Numbered from the stretch's first letter, positions 21,523 to 28,270 are shown. The stretch: DNA of 64,000 nt from Metellina segmentata (GCA_947359465.1 OX375872.1:13345518-13409517), one strand, 5' to 3'. Notes: generated by a model from the sequence alone, not told the origin. Made by a program: numbers and translations.

Positions 21523-24503
21523 CGAACAGCAGGGACCTTGCGCTAGTACCTAATTTAAAGTCTCTTTATAGATGTACAAAATGCTTGGTACACTCAATGT
21601 ATCATTGATTACTGTTCTTCCAATTGTAACTTCCCATAAATCTTCAATGCTTCCAAGACTTATGGAGGCCAGATGTGTTCAATTTGAAAATTGGAAACAC
21701 ACCTTGCATACAATTTTGTAGTTAAAAGGTATGTTCTAATTTTGTTAAAAAGAACAGACCTATCCATATCTTAAATAAATTTTCGAGTCTAGTATATTCT
21801 TGAAACGTTTAATTGTAATTCGTTTTCTTCTTTAGTTTAGTCGTTGTGTTGCTATAGTACGATGTGAATTAAAGTTACCTTACCTTATCTCTTTAGTTTA
21901 GTAGGGGAAAGTTGGACAAAACTGGGTAGGCGAATAAAACCGGGACCCGGCAGTTTTGGCTGTATTATTACTGCCATCTGTCGGATAAAGCATGAAACTA
22001 GTTGCAGACAGACTAGTTCTGATCATTGGTGCTGTCGAATAAAACAGGGACCTTGCCAGTCGGACAGTACCGGGAAGGAATTGGAGCTTGGAGAACAACA
22101 ACAACAAAAAACAGAAAAGGAAAAACTTAAAGCAGAAACTGTTTAAGGTCCCCTAAGCAAAAAACTGTCAGAACACGGACAAAAAAGTTCAGCATAAAAA
22201 TTCCTCGGCGTCAGATGAAAACGTCGTGGAATGTGACGAAGCACGTATCTTTTGTAATGAATTGTACGCCAGGTCAAAATCTCTGGAAGGTTAGATACAG
22301 TATATCAACTGTAAGCGCATGAAACCTATAGCAATCCAGAGGAGACCGATAAAAATTTTATTTGCGATTTCTGTGTTTTAAAACTTTTTACAATTTTGAT
22401 CAGTTAAGTAATTTTTAATTTAATGTGTTTGGAATGTATAGTAAATTAAGTTATGTTTTTAAACCCATGTATGTCCTCAGTGTAGGAAGGCCATTGTACT
22501 AATTGATTGTTTTAAATAAATATTTCAGATGTAAAACAACATCGTTTTTTAACTATTCCGTTTTTTTATCCTATTTTTTTATCGATTCTATTAATTTTAT
22601 ATATGCAAGTACCCGGTTTATCCGACCAGGTCGGATGAAACCGGGTAGTTGCATACTTCCAAATAGTTATTTATTTACCCTTCAAAATAAAGTTCTTTCC
22701 CATTGAAAAATATGTATTTTTGGAACTAAAGAAGTAATTTATCATTCAAATAGAATGTGAAACAATTTTATTCACGTTGGCGATTAGGAAAAAAAACACA
22801 TTTATGACCCGGTTTTGTCCAACCTTCCCCTATTCTGTGATTACCATTTACCACTTATGACAGATTCTAGACGTACGACGAAGAGTTTCGAAATGAGTAA
22901 AAATACCAATTCGGTTAGTTTATTTACCAATTTTAATAAAAGATTATATCATTCTTTCCGATTTAATCCATAATTCCGATTATTATTACAATTGTATTAA
23001 ATATATTTTAATTTATTTTTCCGTTGTCCCTTTCAGGACAAACAAAGAAAAATTCTGGCATATTTCATTATAATTCATTGTATTCTGCAGCATTCTAAAA
23101 CAAATCTAACACTTTCAGCGTTCATAAGGTCTAGGCTCATACGAAAGTATTTTTAATCAAGAAGAAAACAAGCCGTTTGTGTATTAAATTTCATTTAATT
23201 CTGATGACTCCTTCATGGTGTTGCATTTTTTTACAAACAGCAGTATATATATAATTTGATGTATCCATACGGAGATGGGCGGATGATATGCCTTGCATAC
23301 TTAATTCTTTTCCTCAATGTTTTTCAGTTAGTTCTAATATGAATCGTTACCCCTTCCATGGCTCATTGATTCTAGATACTTACGAAAAGTTTTTAACCGA
23401 GAAACAGGCTTACACGACTCTGTTTATTTTCTACTAGCCACAACGGGTTCTACTAGCCCGTGACAGTTCTTTTCGTGGGGTCAGATGTGACCAGTTCTCG
23501 CTAACGCTTGCCCACCCCCGGTGATTTCTAAGTATTCCCATTTGGATTGTTTCGCTAATTAACTCCGCGGACAACGCCATGATGGCCTCGAAGTGGCTAT
23601 TACCAACAACGTAAATCAAAGCACGCTAGAATCGGAAACTTTGGCATGGTTCCAAAGGCATTTAGACAAAACACGCTTGTGACGTCAGCCGTCTAAATTG
23701 CAAAATCCTCGCCTTTCTTCGATGACGTTACATTCCGGAGAAAAGAAAGACGAAATAAATGAAAAATTAATTTTAAAACGTGTTGGATTAAATTTTAAAA
23801 TTTGGCCGTGACACAAAAAACCCTCAAAAAATTCGGACTACCTGTGTGCCAAATTTCACTATTGTAAGTGCCATAGATTCGTCAGAATACTGAGTACAAT
23901 ACACATAGACACATACAAACACTTCCTTTTATAATAGAGATATAGATATTCTATAAAGATTTTTTGTCGATACGTATAATTTTAATATAACTAGTATGAG
24001 TATAATTTGATGCATCTTTAAGGGGGAAATGAAATTTTTGTACTCGTAATTCTTTTCCTTGATGTTTTTCAGTTAGTTCTAACACAAATCTACCCCTTCC
24101 ATGGCTCATTGATTCTAGATATAGTATATAGTAAAGGTTTAAAACCAAGAATAAGGCTTAAGCGATTCTCTGTTTATTTATAATTTGGTAGGCATTCGAA
24201 TGAATAGAATTTCCCTTTCAAACGGAGCAACCACCAGGCAATTGAGCAAATGAAAACTCACCTTTCCGATCAGAGCCTTTCCATCTTCCTGCACCACATC
24301 TTCCAAGTCTCTTAACATATCAAGGACGGAACTTTGAGAAACTGAAAATATATTTACGTTGGATTTCACATTTCCAAAAAATAATTGCATACTTTCTCTA
24401 TATTCAAAGATTTAAATTGGAAAGGCCGTGTTTACATACCTTTGGTTGGCAAAGCTGTGCAAGAAGCAACAGCCAAGCACAAAACAATCAGGGCACCGTT
24501 CAT
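4012..24503 (-). CDS. secreted, internally duplicated all-helical protein, 323 aa, 7 coding exons
   Basis: The coding sequence is the join, on the minus strand, of 24440-24503, 24262-24341, 16891-17044, 13369-13496, 9127-9300, 4872-5022 and 4012-4232 (969 nt plus stop). Every junction has GT donor and AG acceptor, and phases match (1,0,1,0,0,1). The product begins MNGALIVLCLAVASCTA, a signal peptide with likely cleavage after residue 17. The mature part has no cysteine, is rich in Lys, Glu, Val and Leu, and reads as amphipathic helices. Residues of about 22-170 and 171-323 are two diverged copies of one module, sharing SGGT..TV.K.MSL.DK and HAQDF. One N-glycosylation sequon (NVS) lies at residue 261. 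The family is not recognised; extracellular lipid- or ligand-carrying helical bundles look similar in style only. The introns total about 19.5 kb, nearly all repeats. Confidence 0.85.
4385..4860. repeat. tandem repeat, ~130-bp unit, 3 copies, in the last intron
   Basis: Units share tttaggatatcgttgcagat and related forms at about 4385, 4615 and 4738. The first unit is split by SINE-A (4438-4562). The array abuts the donor of exon 7 (4871). Confidence 0.7.
4438..4562 (-). mobile_element. SINE-A fragment
   Basis: Minus orientation: catcgcattggagcaacaca, then cggtcagatgtag. It lies within the ~130-bp tandem repeat. Confidence 0.65.
4872..5022 (-). CDS. exon 7: module 2, long amphipathic helix
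   Basis: The acceptor CATTTTTGCAG and donor GTAAGT bound 151 nt, phase 0 to 1, residues 201-250 plus one base. It includes ILNLLYQMEKTFDLLKEKLP and ends VVQIEKELVM. It is the counterpart of exon 4. Confidence 0.85.
5278..5340 (+). mobile_element. SINE-A, tRNA-like head fragment
   Basis: The segment has the A-box-like gtggtagcccactaggaag followed by gattagcaaccggagggtt. Only the tRNA-related head is present. Confidence 0.65.
5390..7160. repeat. tandem repeat (~110-230 bp unit), split by a Helitron-like element
   Basis: Repeated blocks read gaattcctcaatcaaccgat, gtgagttta, agcgagtgtc and ataattataatac, at about 5460-5560, 5600-5690, 5710-5840, 6872-6990 and 7000-7160. The unit is broken at 5846/6873 by the element described next. 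It fills much of the intron between exons 6 and 7. Confidence 0.7.
5847..6872 (-). mobile_element. Helitron-like non-autonomous element (copy A, ~1.03 kb)
   Basis: On the minus strand it starts TCTACTATTATAAAAGGAAG, continues tgtttgtctgtcggtttgt and gcgaatctatagcacttaca, and ends with the hairpin GGCCACGCAGTGGC, then TCGCTAA. A 5' TC, a 3' hairpin and a CTRR end without terminal inverted repeats fit a Helitron. It contains no transposase. It carries the palindrome TGACGTCA at 6138-6145, as do three other copies. It is inserted in a tandem repeat, which defines its edges to within a few bases. Confidence 0.5.
7185..7335. repeat. GATATC-palindrome repeat
   Basis: Contains gacaagatatctcgtc at about 7213, then acaagatctggtcagttttt and acaatatatctcgtcc. 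It is one of about eight dispersed copies. Confidence 0.6.
7376..7442 (+). repeat. 67-bp direct repeat, copy 1 (copy 2 at 8971-9037)
   Basis: It begins ctgattaaacttgatataca and ends gatgggtgaatgccatt. The same sequence recurs at 8971-9037, bracketing about 1.5 kb of SINE and satellite material, as expected from a tandem duplication. Confidence 0.85.
7530..7797 (-). mobile_element. SINE-C, a different tRNA-derived SINE
   Basis: The minus strand begins GCCGCGGTACCTCAGTCAGT and continues AGAGCGTCGGGCTCGC to GGTTGTGGGTTTTGTCC, giving tRNA-like A-box, anticodon-stem and B-box regions. The body partly resembles SINE-A (ttaacgtgccccagtc) but the head differs. Only one copy is seen here. Confidence 0.5.
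7868..7920 (+). mobile_element. SINE-A, B-box fragment
   Basis: gggttgcgagttccaattcc, then aaagaccgctgtgtac, is the SINE-A head interrupted by the minus copy that follows. Confidence 0.65.
7926..8068 (-). mobile_element. SINE-A, inverted partner
   Basis: From ttaattaacgtcgtactata to cagatgacgaggcaacac in minus orientation. It is joined directly to a plus copy at 8066, forming a tail-outward inverted pair. Confidence 0.75.
8066..8286 (+). mobile_element. SINE-A copy whose tail seeds the satellite array
   Basis: tgtgtacaaaggaggctg through cgttgtgttgctctagtgtgacg in plus orientation. It lacks the tRNA-like head. Its tail passes without a break into the 123-bp monomers at 8287. Confidence 0.8.
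8287..9024 (+). repeat. dimeric higher-order satellite, 123-bp monomers (A-B) x3
   Basis: Monomers start near 8287, 8410, 8533, 8656, 8779 and 8902. A monomers read ctccttatgctattttattt, with gaggtagaaagg and tgataaacaac. B monomers read cttcttatgtgatttaattt, with gaggtaaaaagg and tgatatacaac. They alternate A-B-A-B-A-B with a 246-bp period. The first half of each monomer is SINE-A tail and the second half is derived from the local flank (7376-7442) with a 16-bp deletion. The array ends about 100 bp from exon 6. Confidence 0.9.
8971..9037 (+). repeat. 67-bp direct repeat, copy 2
   Basis: Same sequence as 7376-7442. It forms the right edge of the satellite block next to exon 6. Confidence 0.85.
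9127..9300 (-). CDS. exon 6: end of module 1 and start of module 2
   Basis: The acceptor CCTTTTTCAG and donor GTGAGT bound 174 nt, phase 0 to 0, residues 143-200. It starts FVPHLEDTLNKMQ and contains ESHAQDFATHVVKEL (end of module 1), then SAVSIIEDLFGKVQEE (start of module 2). The module boundary therefore falls inside this exon, and the exon ends about 90 bp from a 123-bp satellite array. Confidence 0.85.
9304..9785. other. intron sequence, nothing recognised
   Basis: Unique AT-rich DNA upstream of the exon 6 acceptor. No ORF, repeat or transposon end is seen. Confidence 0.5.
9786..10195. repeat. tandem repeat, ~100-bp unit (array 1)
   Basis: Units share forms of ttcatcttcatattttaata, agcaagatttacc, tctgttgctgactcaattta and gtgtcagtttc. 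The same unit forms a second array at 11660-12030, on the other side of a Tc1 fossil. Confidence 0.65.
10400..10870. other. intron sequence, nothing recognised
   Basis: A C-homopolymer lies at about 10408-10417. No coding segment or known repeat is seen. Confidence 0.4.
10870..11345 (-). pseudogene. Tc1-family transposase fossil (fragment)
   Basis: Read on the minus strand it gives WLRIVFSGKHRFQL, VMVWGAIS, and in a shifted frame NVRPHTARVAMNCLQ, the region around the second catalytic Asp of Tc1 transposases. Frameshifts and stops break it, and neither terminal repeat is found. It is the same family as the fossil at 49430-50045. It lies between two arrays of one ~100-bp satellite. Confidence 0.75.
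11514..12180. repeat. duplicated segment plus ~100-bp tandem array 2
   Basis: Block 11514-11664 (containing aacaatttccgagtattcg, aatgatttctgaggtaaac) is repeated, diverged, at 12030-12180 (aacatttccgagtcttctag, aatgattccaaagcgaaac). Between them 11660-12030 carries about four ~95-bp units like array 1. Confidence 0.65.
12181..12689. other. intron sequence, nothing recognised
   Basis: AT-rich single-copy sequence. No splice-bounded ORF is seen on either strand. Confidence 0.4.
12690..12790 (-). mobile_element. SINE-A fragment, inverted partner
   Basis: gtaggtagttgaattgcact, then gcaacacacgggctattg, in minus orientation. A plus copy follows at 12806. Confidence 0.65.
12806..13045 (+). mobile_element. 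SINE-A, near full length, with A box
   Basis: It starts gtggtagcccagttggcaga (RNA polymerase III A-box-like). The B-box region ttaccaatccaaaacc is mutated. The body runs through cctcacgtaggcg, catctggccatggttcaaa and ends gcgacgtatattcaac. This copy shows the tRNA origin of the family best at the A box. Confidence 0.8.
13369..13496 (-). CDS. exon 5: module 1, SGGT motif
   Basis: The acceptor ATATTTTAG and donor GTAAAT bound 128 nt, phase 1 to 0, residues 100-142. It contains SGGTKLGTVLKLMSLADK, the counterpart of SGGTQMSTVFKVMSLLDK in exon 8. A SINE-A copy begins only about 30 bp upstream of the acceptor. Confidence 0.85.
13525..13700 (-). mobile_element. SINE-A close to the exon 5 splice acceptor
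   Basis: ttaattaacgtcgtattata, then cagatgacgaggcaacacc and accccactctccaaacttcc, in minus orientation. It starts about 30 bp upstream (in gene sense) of the acceptor of exon 5, so the branch point may lie in or beside SINE sequence. Confidence 0.8.
13729..13795 (-). mobile_element. SINE-A fragment
   Basis: ggtaggtatttaattaacgt through cagtccggg. It abuts the TA target site of the following Tc1 element. Confidence 0.65.
14045..14959 (+). pseudogene. Tc1-family transposase pseudogene
   Basis: Starts MSSHKRMDDGMRWSIVGRLE, an N-terminal helix-turn-helix region, then shifts frame repeatedly. From 14393 a 188-codon open stretch carries HYGGGGVMVFAGIML, YVFDKGFLTAMRYRKEILEP and FLFMDNDVRPHWAHLVNVYL, the region of the second catalytic Asp. 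It then jumps to FWDALERAITSR and PELKSALLQEWDR. About 20 codons between these are deleted, removing the third acidic catalytic residue. The first catalytic motif is also altered (DTVESRF for the usual TDESRF). The copy cannot be active. Confidence 0.85.
15090..16188. mobile_element. fold-back / long-TIR element (~1.1 kb)
   Basis: Left arm 15090-15320 and right arm about 15964-16188 are imperfect inverted copies of about 230 bp. Shared stretches include ccgtcaaaataaaaaag, actcacccgatc, gcaatcgatag and tttggattctacac. The ~640-bp centre has no ORF. Both ends read TA-TAG, so the target duplication is probably TA. It inserted into the 3' part of the Tc1 copy. Confidence 0.8.
16309..16645 (-). 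mobile_element. SINE-A copy plus a second fragment
   Basis: 16309-16520 is a near-complete minus copy (taacgtcgcactgggatcc to ggccacgacag). A second minus fragment at 16555-16645 repeats the middle (gggatcaatc, gaaagatccaagg, ggtcagatgacgctc). It is joined to a plus copy at 16641. Confidence 0.8.
16641..16855 (+). mobile_element. SINE-A, inverted partner of the preceding copy
   Basis: aaatctgtcgtggcctcaaa through tctttcccttcgg to cattaattaactacctac in plus orientation. It ends 35 bp from the 3' edge of exon 4 (16891). Confidence 0.8.
16891..17044 (-). CDS. exon 4: module 1, long amphipathic helix
   Basis: The acceptor TTTTTTTCTAG and donor GTAAGT bound 154 nt, phase 0 to 1, residues 49-99 plus one base. 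It includes INVLHHVENSVVLVRDSVPK and ends LKEVTEHIQELLGRQ. Exon 7 has the same length (151 nt), the same phases and similar sequence, so the two are duplicates. Confidence 0.85.
17268..17400 (-). mobile_element. SINE-A fragment
   Basis: aggtaggtagttgaatttaa, then gtccgggatcaaacccca and caataccacgtaatttg. The more 5' part (17400-17510) is too diverged to assign. Confidence 0.7.
17650..18775 (-). pseudogene. hAT-superfamily (Buster/ZBED-like) transposase fossil
   Basis: Minus-strand segments in order: VKLSNNTISRCIEDIS; DKSTDVSNCCKLIALVRICD; SLCTDSVVAMTGMVRGL; ETVLSRVYELKEELRG; NLADIFEYLKEFNRK and DKINEFKNKIQLKK; and FDWLRNPYAYLIYHMKFY ending LSEF with TAG. These are the successive blocks of hAT transposases of the type domesticated as ZBED5/SCAND3-like genes (RNase-H-like core, then the C-terminal dimerisation region). 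The blocks lie in shifting frames with several stops. No terminal repeats were found. It lies within the intron between exons 3 and 4 of the secreted-protein gene. Confidence 0.8.
18968..19271 (+). mobile_element. SINE-A, full length
   Basis: Head gaagcccggttggaggagta, B-box region gggttttgagttcaaatcta, body cttcacgttggcgtggtgtg and end gcgacgttacttcaaatact. This is one of the two most complete copies. A further head fragment (cggagggttgcg) follows at about 19285. Confidence 0.85.
19310..20040. other. intron sequence without a gene
   Basis: AT-rich. From about 19950 it merges into the gaatagaatcctttggaaag minisatellite. No coding segment is seen. Confidence 0.4.
19950..20470 (-). repeat. ~47-bp minisatellite family, inverted orientation
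   Basis: Units read ccttagaatagaatcctttg, then gaaagattctgttgg. This family occurs at 28372-28560, 36470-36640, 41035-41420 and 45395-45960. A SINE-B fragment interrupts it at 20070-20130. Confidence 0.65.
20070..20130 (+). mobile_element. SINE-B 3' fragment
   Basis: tttgtctggcgcagcatatt, then gcgccataaaacgcccaaac. Confidence 0.6.
20555..20860 (+). mobile_element. SINE-A, near full length
   Basis: Head gtagaccggttggagggtta, B-box region ggattgcgagttcaaataaa, body ctcgtcatctgaccgtggtt and end gacgttaattaaaatccata. Confidence 0.85.
20870..21458. other. intron sequence without a gene
   Basis: At 21235-21300 there is ttaaccctgttagggattcc, then atgcataattccagc. It resembles the piggyBac-type MITE ends described at 40884 and the flank at 36360-36420, but it is too degraded to delimit. 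Confidence 0.35.
21459..21518. repeat. (TA)n microsatellite
   Basis: About 30 uninterrupted TA repeats. Confidence 0.95.
21841..21893 (+). mobile_element. SINE-A 3' fragment
   Basis: tcgttgtgttgctatagtac, then gatgtgaattaaagttacc. Confidence 0.65.
21904..22830 (+). mobile_element. deleted pogo/Tigger-like DNA transposon
   Basis: Terminal inverted repeats GGGGAAAGTTGGACAAAACT (left, from 21904) and GGGGAAGGTTGGACAAAACC (right, inverted, ending 22830) are flanked by TA. A second internal cccggtttt/aaaccggg pair lies nearby. Only the end of the transposase gene remains (next feature). The class call rests on the TA target and the C-terminal zinc-finger tail. Confidence 0.75.
22202..22382 (+). 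pseudogene. C-terminal zinc-finger remnant of a pogo/Jerky-like transposase
   Basis: The frame reads SDENVVECDEARIFCNELYA, then after a stop and a frameshift INCKR and NFICDFCVLK. Spaced Cys pairs ending in CDFC match the PHD-like tail found on many arthropod pogo/Jerky-type transposases. The DDE domain is gone. Confidence 0.65.
22840..23435. other. intron sequence without a gene
   Basis: AT-rich. The segment cttttcctcaatgtttttca at about 23305 recurs near 24050, together with ttccatggctcattgattct, so a ~150-bp piece is duplicated on both sides of the next element. Confidence 0.5.
23436..23940 (-). mobile_element. Helitron-like non-autonomous element (copy B)
   Basis: On the minus strand it starts TCTCTATTATAAAAGGAAGT, then gtttgtatgtg, and ends TGTGGCTAGT. 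It shares the internal segments gtgccatagattcgtca and tgaccagttctcgctaac (as read on the plus strand) with the other copies, and TGACGTCA at 23680-23687. Confidence 0.5.
24262..24341 (-). CDS. exon 3: start of helical module 1
   Basis: The acceptor ATATATTTTCAG and donor GTGAGT bound 80 nt coding for residues 22-48, including VLDMLRDLEDVVQEDGKAL. The intron before it is only 98 bp. The sequence corresponds to the second half of exon 6 (AVSIIEDLFGKVQEE) in module 2. Confidence 0.85.
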
Positions 24504-24527
24504 TTTCACTCGGATGACTTTGAATAG
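24440..24527 (-). CDS. exon 2: 5' UTR end and signal peptide
   Basis: The acceptor is TTCTCTTTTTAG, so the exon starts at 24527. Translation starts at 24503 with MNGALIVLCLAVASCTALPT followed by K. The 24-nt leader before the ATG is purine-rich (gtgaaaATG). The exon ends in phase 1 before GTATGT. Positions 24504-24527 are untranslated. Confidence 0.85.
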
Positions 24528-24605
24528 CTAAAAAGAGAAGTATTTATATTGTTTTTCATTTGTATATAAAATACTTAAATTCGATTCAGTATTGCATGCT
24601 TAATC

Positions 24606-24808
24606 TATTGTTGGTTTGGGGGTTTATGGCGCAAGAGCCATCACAAGGCCTGTCACAAGACATACAATATCGAGTGATCGACATACACACACAGTGAAAG
24701 TTTTACAGACGTAGAAGAGAGAAATACTCCCAAGGACGAATGCACGTGACAGGAATCGAACGTGCAACCCGAAGGTTGCTAGCTTAGTAGGCAGAGCCAC
24801 CACCGCCT
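24606..24808 (-). mobile_element. SINE-B, near full length, with B box
   Basis: On the minus strand it runs from the tRNA-like head (gctagcaaccttcgggttgc, then acgttcgattcctgt, matching the B-box consensus) to a tail ending gcgccataaacccccaaacc. It is immediately followed by a TTAA MITE. Confidence 0.75.
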
Positions 24809-24811
24809 TGC

Positions 24812-24915
24812 TTAACCTTTTGACTACGGCTATAGATAGAACTGGATTCCTTCTTGTTGCGATTCATATTAATTTGAAGATACAACTGCTGGACCGCCCT
24901 TAGTCTAAAGTTTAA
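24812..24915. mobile_element. TTAA-flanked MITE (piggyBac-type), copy 1
   Basis: The ends are TTAACCTTTTGACTACGG and, inverted, TTAAACTTTAGACTAAGGGC. The unit is 104 bp with no ORF. TTAA target duplication followed by CC is characteristic of piggyBac ends. Confidence 0.65.
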
Positions 24916-24916
24916 T

Positions 24917-25080
24917 CTGTGGTTGAGTAGGGTTTTGTGTCGTAGGGGCCATATTTGGCCAATTAACGTCAAGTCAATGTACATAGCCACAAGGAAAGAA
25001 CCCCACAGAAGAGGGAGATAAATGCACCCAGGTTTTTACCCCGCCCTCAACTCGCAGAATGCAAATGCGGTGACCAAACC
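24917..25080 (-). mobile_element. SINE-B, diverged copy
   Basis: tttgtgtcgtaggggccata, then tttggccaatt, followed by a body with aaagaaccccacagaagagg and gcaaatgcggtgaccaaa. Confidence 0.55.
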
Positions 25081-25168
25081 CTCTGACCCTCAAGTCTACG
25101 AAGAAACAGAATCAGTACAGAGCAAAAGACGAACTGAAACTGTATTGCATTCAAAATACTCTCAATGT

Positions 25169-26485
25169 GGAGCCGCGCTAGCCCCAGTTGGAATAGAAAT
25201 GGATTAGGGATTGCAATCCGGTATGATTTTCAATCCGGCCAGATTGACACTAATCCGACTGGATCCGGCCGAATTGGTACTTTGTTAATAAGTCTATCTA
25301 ACCAGTATGTATTTTTCCAAAATCGGCTGAGTGAAAGTATAAAAAAGATACTATTCCAAATTGACGAACAAAACGTTTATTTTAGCATTAGAAAATCAAC
25401 TTTATTAATAATTATCCATAGGTAGGAAATCAATCACCAATAATAACTTATAGTAACTACTAGTACTACTAGTAGCAAGTATTAAACGAATTGATGATGA
25501 TCAGTCTTACTAGTTTCCACACCAAAAAACATCAGCTTGTTTTATACGTAGTACTTTACTATTTACCTAAAATTAAGTAGTCTCTATCTCTAATGTCGTT
25601 GAGAAAATGTCTTATAAATGGAACCTAACACATTATCTCATACTAACATAAAAATCTAATCTTTGGCAGTTTTTGGTCAACATAACAAAGAAGGGAACTC
25701 TTAATTCTTCTTAATTGCTTAAATCGAAGTTAAATAGTAATGAAAATCACTTTTGTAACTGTAAATCTAACCAGTGGCCGAGAAGGCCCTCTCAGCTTCG
25801 ACACTAATTGGTTTAACCGTCATTAAGTAGTCGTACATAACAGACAAATATTTTCCTTTGACTCCATTTCATATGGTCATTTCTTTCTTCAGTATTTTCT
25901 CAAAATCTGTTTCTTTTCTAAAGTTTCTATTTTTGTAATCGTCTTCATTTTCTTGCAGAATTTTCTTTTCTAATTTCTCTTTATTAAAAAAATATTATTG
26001 ATAGTTTAATTTATTATGTTTGCTAGAATTCTCCAAACTAATGATTGAAAAATATAAAATCGAATAATTTACAATCGATTGCTTAATAAACGATTTTGCG
26101 ACTTTAAAGTTGGGTTTGCATAATCGTTTAATTTTTTAAAAAATTCTAGTTTATCGGATCCGATGGATGTTGCAGGATCCGGTAGGTAGCCAAATGATGC
26201 CGGATAATCGGATTGCAATCCCTATTAGCAACCGGAGAGTTGCGAGTTCTAATCTAACCGTCGTGTACAAAGGGGGCTCGAGCACGTTGTATCTGTCGTG
26301 GCCTCAACCTGTCGCTCCTCACGTTGGTATGGTGTGGAACTTTTAAGAATGGGTTGCCAACTCATATGGGACCTTAAAATTAAGTAGTGTTGTCCTCGTA
26401 TTTTTCCCTTTAGGTCTGATCCCAGACTGTCCCCAATAGCCAGTTTTGTTACTCCAGTGAGATCTTAATTAAATACCTGCTTATC
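25169..26485 (+). mobile_element. SINE-A split by a 1-kb inverted-repeat element
   Basis: The SINE head (gctagccccagttggaatag, ending ggatt at 25205) resumes at 26224 with attagcaaccggagagttgc and runs to gatcttaattaaatacctgc. The intact copies show the uninterrupted sequence is ggattagcaacc, so the insert duplicated 3 bp (ATT). Confidence 0.85.
25206..26223. mobile_element. 1018-bp terminal-inverted-repeat element without ORF
   Basis: The ends are AGGGATTGCAATCCG (left) and, inverted, AGGGATTGCAATCCG (right), 15 bp identical. Subterminal GGATCC- and ATCCGG-rich motifs lie on both sides. No transposase is encoded. The 3-bp target duplication argues against Tc1/mariner (TA) and hAT (8 bp) and is closer to Harbinger-type behaviour, though ATT is not the usual TWA. 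Confidence 0.75.
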
Positions 26486-26489
26486 TCTT

Positions 26490-26935
26490 TTTGAAGCATT
26501 TAATTACAAAATCAACTTTTTCCCGGAAAATCGATACCAAACCTTTATCTGTGAAGATTCTAGAAGCGTTCGTACCCTCGAAGCCACGCATACATACGCC
26601 AAAATTATTATGGGGTTGTTATTTTTGATGGTGGGGAGTAGCACCAAATCCATTAAAAGCAGTTCTAAAGACTTTCTTTTTCAATGAATAGGTTGTTAAA
26701 AGAACGTTTTAACGACTCTCGTATTGCTACCCATCACACAAATCCGTTCAGATAGTAAAACACATTTAGTTACCTTTTCATTGCCACACTATCGATCTGC
26801 TTATTTAAAAGCTACTTCTGATGCGATAATATTTTTAAATTAACTCTACTAGAATATTAAATAAATGATTAGTTTAAGTCGTAATGTGTAGCTTAGCGCT
26901 TTAGTACATGCGGCAAATTTAGGATTGATTCAATG
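26490..26935. other. intron sequence without a gene
   Basis: Nothing recognised on either strand. Confidence 0.4.
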
Positions 26936-26939
26936 GGAG

Positions 26940-27138
26940 TGTCATGGCGGTACAGGAAGTTTTCCCCCCTGAGCTAACAACCTGTAGGTTGGAGGGATCG
27001 CAACTTGGTTCCTCCTTATTGTATTTCTGTCGTCTGTGTCAGTAAAGCTCTCCTTGCGTACGTATCCATTTTTTTCACATTGTTTATTGAATGTTTGGCC
27101 AAATATGGCCTTTGCGCTATAAAACCTAACCAACCATA
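26940..27138 (+). mobile_element. SINE-B
   Basis: Head with gagctaacaacctgtaggtt, body tctgtgtcagtaaagctctc and end tgcgctataaaacctaacca. Confidence 0.75.
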
Positions 27139-27139
27139 G

Positions 27140-28270
27140 ATGAGAGCATTAGGTTTGGGTTTCTTTTGGTGGAAATTTCGAATTGGGGAAGGTATGCACT
27201 TAAAGATGGACCTAATCAAAAAAACTTTCATTTGACATATCATTTGTTTACAGAGGGAAATGCAGTGATAATTTGGAGTTACATGTGTCTTTTTAACTGA
27301 AAACACTTTATCCATATAGACTTAATATTTTATGAAATTTCATTGTGGAGGCATACTAAAGGCGACCCCTAATTCATTTTCCTGTTAATAGGGCATACAA
27401 TTTTGAATTTATTACTATTAATAGACGGAATACATAATGTCCACGATATATGCAGGGCAATATTTCAAGTCTCAAATTTTAGTCAATACGAAAGTTCACC
27501 GAAGATTCTACACCATTTTCAGCATATACAATATTCTAAATACACCTAATGATTTCTACCTAAAACTAATTTCTTAGTTTCGAAGAGAAAATACCGCCTA
27601 TGAGAAATATGTGACACACAAGTTGTGTAACAGCTTATTTTGCTAATACGATCCTAATTATCTAAAATAATTTTTAATGCAACAAAAGACTGCACAAGAC
27701 ATGAAATAAAAGACTACTCAAGTTCAAAGCATATTTCCAGTATTTACTGCATTGATATCCTAAATACACTCAAAGGAAAAATTCGTCTTGTAGTTTTGAA
27801 GGAAACACACACATTACCAACGAAATATATATATTGACCAGCAAGTGGTGCAACAACTTAGATTACTAACACGATACTAATTATTGAAAATAGTTTTAAC
27901 GAAACATAAATCGGAAACACTTCACTTTACTTCTATCTATGATATTCATTCATTCTTCTATAAAATGCTAATTACAGTCACATTGCTTATTGAACGCCAT
28001 TGCATTCCTTCCTCTTACGCATTTAATTCAACCCTTAAGTTTGCCGACTGTGCATCACGCTCTGTTTATCGTTTTGTACATCTGTTTTAGGCTCTTCTAC
28101 TTGGACGCTTCATTGAGTATTATATTCGCCATTTATATTTGTAATGGCGTTTGATATTGTTTTAATAAATCTGACTATTTAAAGTCTTGACTCTAAAGCC
28201 AATGACTTCTTTTTTAATACATGTCAAGAATTTAAAATTGTGGCATTCGTAACTTTTCTCGAAATTTTCC
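27140..28270. other. first-intron sequence without a gene
   Basis: AT-rich with weak local duplication (27590-27680 resembles 27800-27890: acacacaagt, gcaacaactt, gctaatacgatcctaatta). No exon is seen. Confidence 0.4.

Noticed and set aside
25169..26223. hAT assignment of the 1-kb element, based on its terminal sequence
   Set aside because: The SINE interrupted by it shows a 3-bp duplication, not the 8 bp of hAT, so no superfamily was asserted.
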